From Mycolicibacterium sp. (lineage in GTDB: Bacteria > Actinomycetota > Actinomycetes > Mycobacteriales > Mycobacteriaceae): a stretch of 64,000 nt of DNA. Position 1 is the first letter of the stretch; every line of letters starts with the position of its first letter. The notes beneath the pieces are model-generated. The model was not told the DNA's origin. It worked only from the letters and a program-made list of their open reading frames with translations, and made no database searches. The DNA lies in the NCBI RefSeq assembly GCF_016462545.1, contig NZ_JAEMTA010000019.1, forward strand, positions 29,563-93,562. The letters are read 5' to 3'. Of the stretch, positions 1 to 8,715 are shown piece after piece. The position numbers were made by a program, and so were the translations under genes.

Positions 1-75
1 GGCCACGCGGGCGCGACGGGCCGCGTCGTGCACCTGATGGCGCAGATCGGTCTGAAGAGGAGCCTCGACGCTCAT
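1..75 (-). CDS. proA: Gamma-glutamyl phosphate reductase ProA, N-terminal 25 codons only (partial)
   Basis: The reverse strand reads an ATG at 75 followed by 25 open codons to the window edge. The peptide contains DLRHQVHDAARRARVA, which closely matches the start of mycobacterial ProA as I know it. ProA reduces gamma-glutamyl phosphate to glutamate-5-semialdehyde, the second step of proline synthesis. The first enzyme, ProB, is encoded near 11 kb. The gene runs out of the window and is divergent from rbsK. In M. tuberculosis the ahpC/ahpD/oxyR' region follows proA, but here rbsK is directly adjacent. The identification rests on a short peptide. Confidence 0.8.
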   Translation of the reverse strand, partial: MSVEAPLQTDLRHQVHDAARRARVA

Positions 76-131
76 TAGTGCAGCTTATCGAGGTATCCCG
101 CAAATGGCCTCGTCGGGGTTACGGTAGCGGC

Positions 132-986
132 GTGGCGAGGGTGTGTGTGGTGGGCAGCGTCAACCTCGACCAGTCCTTCACCGTCCGAAGGCTGCCCCAG
201 CCTGGCGAGACGGTGCTGGCCTCGGCGCTGTCGTCGTCACCGGGCGGCAAGGGCGGCAATCAGGCCGTCGCCGCCGCTCGCGCAGGTGCCTCGGTCCACC
301 TCGTCGCCGCGTTGGGCAACGATCCGGCGGCGGATCGGTTGCGCGGCCACCTGCAGGTCAACGGCGTCGGCCTGGACGGCACGGTGACCGTGCCGGGACC
401 GAGCGGCGCGGCCGCCATCGTCGTCGACGCCGGAGCCGAGAACACCATCGTGGTCGCGGCGGGCGCCAATGCACATCTGTCGATGGCGTCCGCCGATGCG
501 AGGCGCGTGGTCGCAGACTCCGACGTGGTGTTGTTGCAGTTGGAGATTCCGTTGGCGACGGTGCTCGCGGGCGCCCGCGTGGCCCGCGAGGCGGGCGCCC
601 TGGTGATCGTCAACGCGTCTCCGCTGGGTGCCGACCCGACCGCCCTCGCCGAACTGGCTCGCGTGGTGGACGTCGTCGTCGTGAACAAGGTCGAGGCCGC
701 GGAGTGGCACTGGCCGGTGGATCATCTCGTCGTCACCAGGGGGTCGGCGGGTGCGCGGTACCGAGGACGCGAGACCGGTTTCGACGTCCCGGCTCCACCG
801 GTCGAAGCGGTCGACACCACGGGCGCAGGTGATGTCTTCGCCGGAGTCCTTGCCGCCGAATGGCTTTCCGGTCCCGAGATCGCCCTGCGCCGCGCGTGCG
901 CGGCGGGAGCGTTGGCCACGCTGACGCCGGGCGCCGGCGACTGCGCACCCAGCGCAGAGGCGATCGACGACGTGCTCGACGAGTGA
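132..986 (+). CDS. rbsK: Ribokinase (PfkB family)
   Basis: Likely phosphorylates D-ribose to ribose 5-phosphate in the cytoplasm, feeding the pentose phosphate pathway. The N-terminus VVGSVNLDQSF and the following GGKGGNQAVAAARAG are typical of ribokinase. The C-terminal TTGAGDVFAGV carries the catalytic Asp and anion hole of PfkB kinases. The GTG at 132 is preferred over an ATG at 78 because the family begins only a few residues before VCVVGS. The product is 284 aa, slightly shorter than the usual 300. The gene converges on the GntR gene with a 4-nt gap. The M. tuberculosis counterpart by position is Rv2436. Substrate is inferred from family only. Confidence 0.87.
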   Translation: MARVCVVGSVNLDQSFTVRRLPQPGETVLASALSSSPGGKGGNQAVAAARAGASVHLVAALGNDPAADRLRGHLQVNGVGLDGTVTVPGPSGAAAIVVDAGAENTIVVAAGANAHLSMASADARRVVADSDVVLLQLEIPLATVLAGARVAREAGALVIVNASPLGADPTALAELARVVDVVVVNKVEAAEWHWPVDHLVVTRGSAGARYRGRETGFDVPAPPVEAVDTTGAGDVFAGVLAAEWLSGPEIALRRACAAGALATLTPGAGDCAPSAEAIDDVLDE

Positions 987-990
987 GGCG

Positions 991-1824
991 TCAGACGGTC
1001 GGTCGGCGCACGTCGTGGGCGATGGCCAGACCCGAGCTGACACCTGACTCCAGATTCTGCTGTACGACGATGCGACTTCTGTTTGGCGACAACACGATCG
1101 ACCAGTAATGGTGCGGCAGCGCATCTACGAATGCGACCCGGTTCATCCGGATCACGGGCGAACCTATCGCCGTGCCAAGGAGTCCGGCGATCCGCGGTCC
1201 CGCGATCTCCGCGGTCACCTCGTGCTCGAGACGCTCCAGCACCACCCCCGCATCGGCCAGGAGCCGGTGGAGTGGTGCGCTGGCCAGGGCATCCTCGGTG
1301 ATCACCTCGGCGAGCTCCTCCGGAAGCCACGCCTCGGTGACCATCAACGGCTGACCCGTCAGGCGCCCGCGTCGCAGCCGCACGACGTGCAATCCCCGGT
1401 CGCCACAGTCGAGCCGGGCGGCGACGATGCCTGGCAGGGCACTGATACCGAATTCGACGACGTCGACCTCCGTCTCGAACTCCACCTGCCTCATCTCGTC
1501 GAGATAGGACCCATTGAGGCCCGCACGGCTCGGCGGTGACTGCTTGGTGACGAACGAGCCCACGCCGTGGCGCCGCTCGATGAGACCCGCGTCGACGAGG
1601 TCGGCAAGCGCACGGCGCACCGTGATGCGGGAAACCCCGAACTGATCGCACAGCGATTGCTCGGTCGGGAGCGCGTCACCCGCAGCGAGGGCTCCGCGGC
1701 CGATCTCGTCGTGCAGGACGAGAAAGAGCTGTCTGTGCAGCGGGACGCCAGCGGACGTGCTGACCAGCGCGGCGCGGTCCCGTTCTGTCTGCACAGCGGT
1801 GAGCTTGTCACACAACTGATTCAC
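991..1824 (-). CDS. GntR-family regulator with UTRA effector domain (HutC type)
   Basis: DNA-binding repressor of the HutC subgroup. Residues about 27-93 form the winged helix, with FGVSRITVRRALADLV as recognition helix region and RRHGVGSFV as wing. Residues about 115-255 form a UTRA small-molecule domain. The GTG at 1824 is chosen because it lies just after the nadE stop at 1847 and leaves a normal N-terminal extension. The open frame continues upstream but only inside nadE. The gene is co-directional with nadE (22-nt gap) and convergent with rbsK. Its target is unknown; the aminotransferase/permease genes at 4-7 kb are one candidate. Confidence 0.85.
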   Translation of the reverse strand: MNQLCDKLTAVQTERDRAALVSTSAGVPLHRQLFLVLHDEIGRGALAAGDALPTEQSLCDQFGVSRITVRRALADLVDAGLIERRHGVGSFVTKQSPPSRAGLNGSYLDEMRQVEFETEVDVVEFGISALPGIVAARLDCGDRGLHVVRLRRGRLTGQPLMVTEAWLPEELAEVITEDALASAPLHRLLADAGVVLERLEHEVTAEIAGPRIAGLLGTAIGSPVIRMNRVAFVDALPHHYWSIVLSPNRSRIVVQQNLESGVSSGLAIAHDVRRPTV

Positions 1825-1846
1825 AGACGTGCGTTGGCACCGGATG

Positions 1847-3889
1847 TCACTCGGTGGGCACCTCGCGCTCGATCTCGTCGAGCCAGATCCGCGCCGACAT
1901 GTCCGATGGTGCGCGCCAGTCACCGCGCGGTGACAACGCTCCGCCCGAGGACACCTTGGGGCCGTTCGGCAGCGCCGAGCGCTTGAACTGGCTGAAGGAG
2001 TAGAAGCGCTGCACGAAGACCTGCAGCCACCGCCGGATCTCACCGAGCGAGTAGTCCGGCCGCTTGTCCAGCGGGTAGCCGGCGGGCCAGTCACCCCGCT
2101 CTGCATCGCCCCACGCATGCCACGCCAGGAACGCGACCTTCGACGGTCGGAACCCCCAGCGGAGGACCTGAAACAGGGAGAAGTCCTGCAGAGCATAGGG
2201 CCCCACCTTGGCCTCGCTGCTCTGGATCTCCTCGCCGTCGCCCGCCGGCACCAGTTCCGGCGTGATCTCCGTGTCCAGCACCGATTGCAGCACCGCGTTC
2301 ACATCGTCACCGAACTGCCCGGACGAGATCACCCATCGAATCAGGTGCTGGATCAACGTCTTCGGGACTCCGCCATTGACGTTGTAGTGCGACATCTGGT
2401 CACCCACGCCGTAGGTGGACCAGCCAAGTGCGAGCTCGGACAGGTCTCCGGTGCCCAACACGATGCCGCCACGCTGGTTGGCCAGCCGAAAGAGATAGTC
2501 GGTGCGCAGACCCGCCTGGACATTCTCGAACGTGACGTCGTAGACCTTCTCGCCCCGTCCGAACGGGTGATCCATCTCGGTGAGCATCAGCGAGGCGGTG
2601 TCGCGAATGTCGATCTCCGCGAACGTCACTCCGAGTGTCTCGCCCAGCGCGATGGCGTTGCCCCTGGTGTGCTCTCCGGTCGCGAAACCGGGCATCGTAA
2701 AGGCAAGGATGTCGCTGCGCGGTCGGCCTTCGCGGTCCATCGCGCGCGCCGCGACGATCAGCGCATGGGTGGAGTCCAGACCGCCGGATACGCCGATCAC
2801 GACCTTTGGATAGTTCAGTGCCCGCAGCCGTTGCTCGAGGCCGGACACCTGAATGTTGTACGCCTCGTAGCAATCGTGTTGTAGTCGTTCGGGATCCGAC
2901 GGGACGAACGGAAATCTCTCCACGGCGCGTCGCAGCCCGATGTCGCCCGCGGGCGGGTCGACGGTGAACTCGACGTGGCGGAACCTGTCGGTGAGGTCGC
3001 GGTGATGACGCCGGTTGTCGTCGAACGTGCCCATGCGCAGCCGCTCGGCGTGCAGGAGTTCGGTATCCACGTCGGCGACGGACTTGCGCTCACCCTTGGG
3101 GAACCGTTCGGATTCGGCCAGCAGGACGCCGTTCTCGTAGATCATCGTCTGGCCGTCCCAGGCCAGATCGGTGGTCGACTCCCCTTCTCCCGCCGCGGCG
3201 TACACGTAGGCGGCCAGACACCGAGCCGACGCCGACCGCGCCAGGAGCTTGCGATCGTCGGCGCGGCCGATGGTGATCGGGCTGCCGGACAGGTTCGCCA
3301 ACACGGTCGCACCCGCCAGCGCCGCCTCGGCGCTGGGCGGCACCGGAACCCACATGTCCTCGCAGATCTCCACGTGCAGAACGAAACCGGGTAGGTCGGT
3401 GGCGATGAACAGTAGGTCCGGACCGAACGGCACCTCGCCGCCGCAGAGCCGGATGACCCCGCTCTGGTCGTCACCCGGCGCCACCTGGCGGCGTTCGTAG
3501 AATTCGCGATAGGTGGGCAGGTACGACTTCGGCGCCACGCCGAGGATCGTCCCGCGGTGGATCACGACCGCGGTGTTGTAGATGCGATGGCGATGGCGCA
3601 GAGGTGCTCCCACCACCAGGACCGGAAGCAGATCCACCGACGCCGACACCACCTCCTCGACGGCGGACTCCACGGCGTCGAGGAGCGTGTCCTGCAGCAG
3701 GATGTCCTCGATCGAGTACCCGGACAGCGTCAGCTCGGGAAAGACCGCGAGCGCGACGCCCTCGTCATGGCATTCGCGGGCCAACCGCAGCACCGACAGC
3801 GCGTTCGCCTCCGGGTCTGCCAGCGTCGTGCGATGGGTGCACGCGGCCACCCGCACGTAGTCGTGCCGGTAGGCAGAGTAGAAGTCCAC
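1847..3889 (-). CDS. nadE: Glutamine-dependent NAD+ synthetase
   Basis: Converts deamido-NAD+ to NAD+ with ATP and glutamine, the last step of NAD synthesis. At 680 aa it is the two-domain mycobacterial form. The N-terminal glutaminase (nitrilase fold) shows the Glu of FPELTLSGYS, the Lys of APKSYLPTYREFYERR and the Cys of VEICEDMWVP. The C-terminal synthetase has the PP-loop GVSGGLDSTHAL near residue 370. The ATG at 3889 matches the family start (MDFYSAYRHDYVRVAACTHR). It is divergent from the aminotransferase at 4092, leaving a 202-nt promoter region. The orthologue by synteny is Rv2438c. Confidence 0.97.
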   Translation of the reverse strand: MDFYSAYRHDYVRVAACTHRTTLADPEANALSVLRLARECHDEGVALAVFPELTLSGYSIEDILLQDTLLDAVESAVEEVVSASVDLLPVLVVGAPLRHRHRIYNTAVVIHRGTILGVAPKSYLPTYREFYERRQVAPGDDQSGVIRLCGGEVPFGPDLLFIATDLPGFVLHVEICEDMWVPVPPSAEAALAGATVLANLSGSPITIGRADDRKLLARSASARCLAAYVYAAAGEGESTTDLAWDGQTMIYENGVLLAESERFPKGERKSVADVDTELLHAERLRMGTFDDNRRHHRDLTDRFRHVEFTVDPPAGDIGLRRAVERFPFVPSDPERLQHDCYEAYNIQVSGLEQRLRALNYPKVVIGVSGGLDSTHALIVAARAMDREGRPRSDILAFTMPGFATGEHTRGNAIALGETLGVTFAEIDIRDTASLMLTEMDHPFGRGEKVYDVTFENVQAGLRTDYLFRLANQRGGIVLGTGDLSELALGWSTYGVGDQMSHYNVNGGVPKTLIQHLIRWVISSGQFGDDVNAVLQSVLDTEITPELVPAGDGEEIQSSEAKVGPYALQDFSLFQVLRWGFRPSKVAFLAWHAWGDAERGDWPAGYPLDKRPDYSLGEIRRWLQVFVQRFYSFSQFKRSALPNGPKVSSGGALSPRGDWRAPSDMSARIWLDEIEREVPTE

Positions 3890-4091
3890 TCGGTCATTGT
3901 TTCAAAACGCCCGACCCAGGAGTCCGATTGAGGGTCTCAAGGGCGTATCGGAAGTCGGATCCGGCCACGACGGGGATCATTCACAACCCATTCGTTGTCA
4001 ATACCGGCGCAACGGGTGTTTCCCCCTTGGGTCGGGGTGGCCAATCATTGCCGCAGGGCGATAACGGCCCACCACAGTCAAGGAGCCAGAC

Positions 4092-5336
4092 GTGACCTCA
4101 CCCGCCGCCGTCGAGAGCGTCGACGTGGACCTATCCCGACGCGCGGCCAAGGTCGTGCCGGGCGGCATGTATGGGCACCAAGCGGTTCGCAACATGTCCT
4201 CTGCCTATCCCCAATTCTTCGCCGCAGGGGAAGGTGCCCTGATCACCGACGTCGACGGACGCGAGTACGTCGACCTGATGTGCAGTTGGGGCCCCATCGT
4301 GCTGGGGCACCGGGATCCCGTCGTCACGCGGGCGGTGCGCGACCAGATGGAGCTGGGCGACTGCCTCGACGGACCTAGCCCCGTTCTGGTCGATCTCGCC
4401 GAGACTCTCGTCGAGGTCATCAGCGACGCCGAGTGGATTCTGTTCGGCAAGAACGGAACCGATGCCACGACGGCGTGCCTGACGATCGCCCGCGCTCACA
4501 CCTCGAGATCGGTGATTCTGGTCGCGCGAGGTGTCTATCACGGCGCGGCGCCCTGGTGCTCACCCGTTCCAGCGGGAACCCTTCCGAGCGACCGAGCCGC
4601 GATGGGCTACTTCGACTACAACGACCAAGCCGACTTCGACCGTGCCGTCGACGCAGCGGGAGACGATCTCGCCGGGGTCATGCTCACACCCTTCCGCCAC
4701 GTCGAAGGCGAGGACCAGGACCTCGTCGACATCGGCTTCGCACGGCATGTCCGGCGCCGTTGCGACGAACTCGAAGCACTGTTGATCGTCGACGACGTGC
4801 GCTGCGGCTTCCGGCTCGCCTACGGCGGCAGTTGGGAGCCGCTCGGGGTGTCCGCGGATCTGAGCGCGTGGAGCAAGGCGATCGCCAATGGCTATCCGCT
4901 CGCGGCGGTCACCGGTCGTGAGTACCTACGGGATGCAGCATCGACGGTGTTCCTCACCGGATCGTTCTGGATGAACGCGACGCCGATGGCCGCGGCGCTG
5001 GCCACGATTCGACGCTTGGACGACATCGACGGAGTGTCGTTGATGCAGAGAGCCGGCGCTCGCCTGCGCGACGGCATCCTGGCACAGGCCGCCGACGCCG
5101 GGCTCACCATCGCCTACACGGGCCCCGACGTCATGCCCTACCTCACGTTCGCCGGCGACGAGGACCGCACGCGGATGACGTGCTTCGCCGAGGCTGCCCT
5201 CGCGTCGGGCGTCTATCTGCATCCCCGGCACAACTGGTTCATGTCCTGCGCGATGGATGACGGTGTCATCGATCGGGCGCTTCGCGGCACCGAGGCCGCA
5301 TTTGCCGCAGTACGAGGGCAATTCGGCCCCAACTGA
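4092..5336 (+). CDS. Class III PLP aminotransferase, glutamate-1-semialdehyde aminomutase subgroup
   Basis: PLP enzyme of fold type I, 414 aa. The Schiff-base lysine is Lys262 in SAWSKAIANGYPLAA, and Asp235 of LIVDDVRCGF should pair with the pyridine nitrogen. GKNGTDATTACLTIARAHT resembles the phosphate-binding region. Overall similarity is to glutamate-1-semialdehyde 2,1-aminomutase. However, the N-terminal SRRAAKVVPGGMYG and the pairing with a permease suggest catabolism of an amino acid or amine rather than heme synthesis. The gap to the APC permease is 32 nt, so they probably form one operon. The substrate cannot be read from sequence. Confidence 0.85.
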   Translation: MTSPAAVESVDVDLSRRAAKVVPGGMYGHQAVRNMSSAYPQFFAAGEGALITDVDGREYVDLMCSWGPIVLGHRDPVVTRAVRDQMELGDCLDGPSPVLVDLAETLVEVISDAEWILFGKNGTDATTACLTIARAHTSRSVILVARGVYHGAAPWCSPVPAGTLPSDRAAMGYFDYNDQADFDRAVDAAGDDLAGVMLTPFRHVEGEDQDLVDIGFARHVRRRCDELEALLIVDDVRCGFRLAYGGSWEPLGVSADLSAWSKAIANGYPLAAVTGREYLRDAASTVFLTGSFWMNATPMAAALATIRRLDDIDGVSLMQRAGARLRDGILAQAADAGLTIAYTGPDVMPYLTFAGDEDRTRMTCFAEAALASGVYLHPRHNWFMSCAMDDGVIDRALRGTEAAFAAVRGQFGPN

Positions 5337-5368
5337 CCCATCCCAGCCCTACGACTCGAGGACCTCTC

Positions 5369-6871
5369 ATGACCATCGATCGCCCGACCCACGAGCGCGA
5401 CGCAGCGCCCCCGAGCACTCCCAATCCGAACGACGCAACGCTCGCGTCCTTCGGCTACACCCAGGAGCTCAAGCGCACGCTGCGCTTCTTCTCACTGTTC
5501 GCCATCTCGTTCTCCATCGTCTCCATCTCGACCGGAATCTTCCTGAACTACGGCTTCGCCATCAATCAGTTTGGCGGGGCGTCGATTTGGACGTGGCCCA
5601 TCGCCGCGGCCGGTCAGATCGTGATGGCACTGCTGATCGCCGAGCTCAGTACCAAGATTCCGTTGGCGGGCTACGCGTATCAGTGGGGCGCCCGCTTGGT
5701 CGGTTCGACCTATGGCTGGTACACCGGCTTCTTCGGACTGCTGTACATGAGCATCACCGGCGGCGCGATCATCCTGCCGGGCGCGACGCCGCTGCTGTTC
5801 GAGGCGCTGGGCGTCTCCCCGCCCGACGGCGTCCTGCTCGGCGTCGCCATCGCCATCCTCCTGCTGACAGTCGTCATCAACATCGTCGGCGTGCAACTGG
5901 CGGCGCGGGTCAACAACACCGCGGTGATCGCCGAGATCATCGGGACGGTGCTGCTCGCCGTCACCGTGGTCGTCGCGTTCGGGATCTACGCGGGCGACGA
6001 CGGCGGCTCGGTGGCCAACCTCACCAACAGCACGGGAACCGCGGGTTCGGGCATCGGCCACTTCGTGCTCGCCGGTCTCCTCGGCATCTACACGATGGTC
6101 GGTTTCGAGCTCTCGGCAGACTTGACCGAGGAGGCCGTCGACTCTCAGAAGGCCGTCCCCCGCGGCGTTCTGATGGGCGTGATCGGCTCGGCCGTACTCG
6201 GCATGCTGGCACTGATCTGTTTCACCGTGGCCATGCCCGATCTGGGAGCCGCGCAGGCGTCGGACGCGCCGATCGTGACGATCGCCGACTTCTACCTACC
6301 GACTGCGGTGGTCAAGGTGTTCATCGTCGTGGTGGCGTTCTCCATGATCGCGCTGGTGATAGCGAATCAAGCCGCTCAGGCCCGGCTGATGTACTCGATG
6401 GGCCGCGACAACATGCTGCCCTTCTCGCGCCACTTCCGGCTGGTGAACGCGCGTACCCAGACTCCGATGCGAGCGCTCGTCGTGGGTGGCGTGGTTTCCG
6501 TCGGTTTCATGGTTTATGGCTTCCTGCAAACTGATTCGTTCACGACACTCGTCGGGGCGACGTCCATTGCGCCGTACCTCGTCTACCTTCTGATCGTCGG
6601 GTCGTACATGCGCCGACGATCGACGCTGGCCGCGGCGCCGGGCGCGTTCAACCTCGGCCGCTGGGGGGTCCCGCTGATGATCGTCGGGCTGGTGTGGATC
6701 ATCACCGCGCTCTTGATCCTGACCATTCCCCCGGACTTTCACGGTGCGGTCAAGGTGGTGGCGGGTGCCACCGTCCTCGCGGTGCTGTGGCACGTCCTGG
6801 TCCTGAGGGGTCGCATCAAGCGGGGCGAGGCCGGGGTGGCGACGTTCGCGGATTCAGTGCGTCAGGGGTGA
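5369..6871 (+). CDS. APC-superfamily amino acid/amine permease
   Basis: Integral membrane transporter, 500 aa, with about twelve hydrophobic segments from residue 35 onward. The opening FGYTQELKRTLRFFSLFAISFS, with GIFLNYGFAINQFG after it, is characteristic of the amino acid/choline transporter branch of the APC superfamily (GABA-permease-like, Bat1/Uga4 type). It follows the aminotransferase by 32 nt, so its substrate is probably the aminotransferase substrate or a precursor. It ends 7 nt before the convergent LysR gene. Known members carry amino acids, GABA, choline or polyamines; which one applies here is not determinable. Confidence 0.87.
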   Translation: MTIDRPTHERDAAPPSTPNPNDATLASFGYTQELKRTLRFFSLFAISFSIVSISTGIFLNYGFAINQFGGASIWTWPIAAAGQIVMALLIAELSTKIPLAGYAYQWGARLVGSTYGWYTGFFGLLYMSITGGAIILPGATPLLFEALGVSPPDGVLLGVAIAILLLTVVINIVGVQLAARVNNTAVIAEIIGTVLLAVTVVVAFGIYAGDDGGSVANLTNSTGTAGSGIGHFVLAGLLGIYTMVGFELSADLTEEAVDSQKAVPRGVLMGVIGSAVLGMLALICFTVAMPDLGAAQASDAPIVTIADFYLPTAVVKVFIVVVAFSMIALVIANQAAQARLMYSMGRDNMLPFSRHFRLVNARTQTPMRALVVGGVVSVGFMVYGFLQTDSFTTLVGATSIAPYLVYLLIVGSYMRRRSTLAAAPGAFNLGRWGVPLMIVGLVWIITALLILTIPPDFHGAVKVVAGATVLAVLWHVLVLRGRIKRGEAGVATFADSVRQG

Positions 6872-6878
6872 ATTCCCC

Positions 6879-7805
6879 TCAGCTAAACGGATTCTCGATT
6901 CGCTCGACCGTCTCCACCTCACGGTTGCGGACTTCCTGGGCGACGCGATTGAAGGCGACGGCCAGCGGAGACACCCGGTCCCTGCGCCACGCGATCGCCA
7001 CTGCCGAGCCTGGCACGTCGACGATCGGAATGTAGCGCACCCCGGCGTGCGGGATGTAACGCATGATCGCGGCCGGATTGACCGTACAGGCCAGCCCGGC
7101 CGCGATCAGCTCGATCTCCTCGGTATTGCTCGTGGTCGGCGTCAGCAGCGGCTCCGTCATACCGATGCGGAAGTCTTGAAGGCTCCAGAAGCGCCGGTAC
7201 TGCTCATCGGTGGATCGGCCCACCGCGAGCGGTACGTCGAGAATGTCTGCCACGGAGAGCGTTGGTCGCACGGCGAGCGCGTGACGCACCGACACCGTCA
7301 GCACCCGCGGCTCCACGAACAGGGTGTGCGCGACGATGCTGGGATCTGCCAGGGGCGGTCGGATGATCGCGACGTCGGCCCACTGGTCGGACAGGCCGGC
7401 ACTCTGGTCCGGCAGCCCGAACTCACGCATCTCGATCTCCACGTGGGGAAACTGCCGGGCAAACTCTTCGACGATGAAGGGCGTGAGCTCCAGTGCCGCG
7501 CCCAAGCCGAACCCGATCCGTAGGTGCCCCACCGCACCCGCGTCGTGCCGTCGGGCTTCCTCGATGCCTGCGTCGAGGCTGGCGAGCGCAGCCTGCACGC
7601 GGACGAGAAAGGCCTCCCCGGCGGGCGTCAGTTCCACCGATCGAGTCGTTCGGTAGAAGAGCAGCGCTCCGACCTCATCCTCCAGATCGCGAATCTGTCG
7701 GGACAGCGACTGTTGCGCCACGAAAAGGCGGGCGGCCGCCCTGGTGAAGTGACGCTCCTCTGCGACGACCGCGAAGTAGCGGAGCTTCCGCACGGTGACG
7801 TCCAT
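6879..7805 (-). CDS. LysR-family transcriptional regulator
   Basis: 308-aa regulator. Residues 1-60 hold the helix-turn-helix (AAARLFVAQQSLSRQIRDLE), followed by the usual FYRTTRSVELTPAG. Residues about 90-295 form the periplasmic-binding-like effector domain. It is convergent with the permease and divergent from the sirtuin gene at 7873 over 67 nt. LysR proteins usually control the divergent gene and themselves, so the sirtuin is the first candidate target, and the aminotransferase/permease pair the second. Effector unknown. Confidence 0.92.
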   Translation of the reverse strand: MDVTVRKLRYFAVVAEERHFTRAAARLFVAQQSLSRQIRDLEDEVGALLFYRTTRSVELTPAGEAFLVRVQAALASLDAGIEEARRHDAGAVGHLRIGFGLGAALELTPFIVEEFARQFPHVEIEMREFGLPDQSAGLSDQWADVAIIRPPLADPSIVAHTLFVEPRVLTVSVRHALAVRPTLSVADILDVPLAVGRSTDEQYRRFWSLQDFRIGMTEPLLTPTTSNTEEIELIAAGLACTVNPAAIMRYIPHAGVRYIPIVDVPGSAVAIAWRRDRVSPLAVAFNRVAQEVRNREVETVERIENPFS

Positions 7806-7872
7806 TCAGGCACGATAGCCCCGCCGACGACGCCTGATCGACCTAAGCGGATTGCGCCTATCCTGGACGGAG

Positions 7873-8715
7873 ATGAACGCTGCAGAAGCTCCCGAACTGG
7901 TCAACCTGCTCGCGGGTCGACGGCTGGCGGTTCTCACGGGCGCAGGTATGTCGACCGATTCGGGCATCCCCGACTACCGCGGTCCCGATTCGCCACCCAG
8001 CAACCCGATGACCATCCGGCAATTCACGTCCGACTCGGCATACCGCCAGCGGTACTGGGCCCGAAACCACGTCGGCTGGCGGCACATGCACGACACGCTG
8101 CCCAACGCCGGGCACCGGGCGCTCGCGGAGTTGGAGCGTGCGGGCGTCGTCACGGGCCTCATCACCCAGAACGTCGATCTGTTGCACACCAAGGCGGGCA
8201 GTCGCGCGGTCGTGAACCTGCACGGCACCTACGCCGACGTGGTGTGTCTCGGGTGCGGATTCACGATGACCCGCGCGGCGCTGGCCGACGAACTCGAGGC
8301 ACTCAATCCGGGCTTCGCCGAACGCGCCGAACGCGTCGGCGGCATTGCGGTGGCTCCCGATGCCGACGCGATGGTCGAGGAGACGTCGACGTTCCGGTAC
8401 GTCGACTGCCCCCGCTGCGGCGGGATGGTGAAACCCGACATCGTGTACTTCGGCGAGAGTGTTCCGAAAGACCGGGTGGCGCAGGCTTTCTCGATGGTGG
8501 ACGACGCCGACGCCCTACTGGTCGCAGGCTCCTCGCTGACGGTGTTCTCGGGGCTGCGGTTCGTCCGGCATGCGGTGGCCCACGGCACGCCCGTCGCGAT
8601 CATCAACCGTGGTCCCACCCGCGGCGATTCCCTGGCGACCGTCAAACTCGACGCCGGGTGTTCGGAGCTTCTGGTGCTGCTCGTCGATGAACTCTCGCCG
8701 ATGTCGGCGCGTTAG
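7873..8715 (+). CDS. Sir2-family NAD-dependent protein deacylase
   Basis: Removes acyl groups from protein lysines, consuming NAD+. Visible motifs are GAGMSTDSGIPDYRG (NAD binding, residues about 24-38), TQNVD, the catalytic His of VVNLHGT, and a zinc site made from CLGC and CPRC. These cover the whole family, so the 280-aa protein looks active. The ATG at 7873, just after GGACGGAG, is preferred to an in-frame start at 7852. It is divergent from LysR. Its stop overlaps the convergent P450 stop (8712-8715). Many actinobacterial sirtuins near metabolic enzymes deacylate acyl-CoA synthetases, but no such partner is adjacent here. Confidence 0.93.
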   Translation: MNAAEAPELVNLLAGRRLAVLTGAGMSTDSGIPDYRGPDSPPSNPMTIRQFTSDSAYRQRYWARNHVGWRHMHDTLPNAGHRALAELERAGVVTGLITQNVDLLHTKAGSRAVVNLHGTYADVVCLGCGFTMTRAALADELEALNPGFAERAERVGGIAVAPDADAMVEETSTFRYVDCPRCGGMVKPDIVYFGESVPKDRVAQAFSMVDDADALLVAGSSLTVFSGLRFVRHAVAHGTPVAIINRGPTRGDSLATVKLDAGCSELLVLLVDELSPMSAR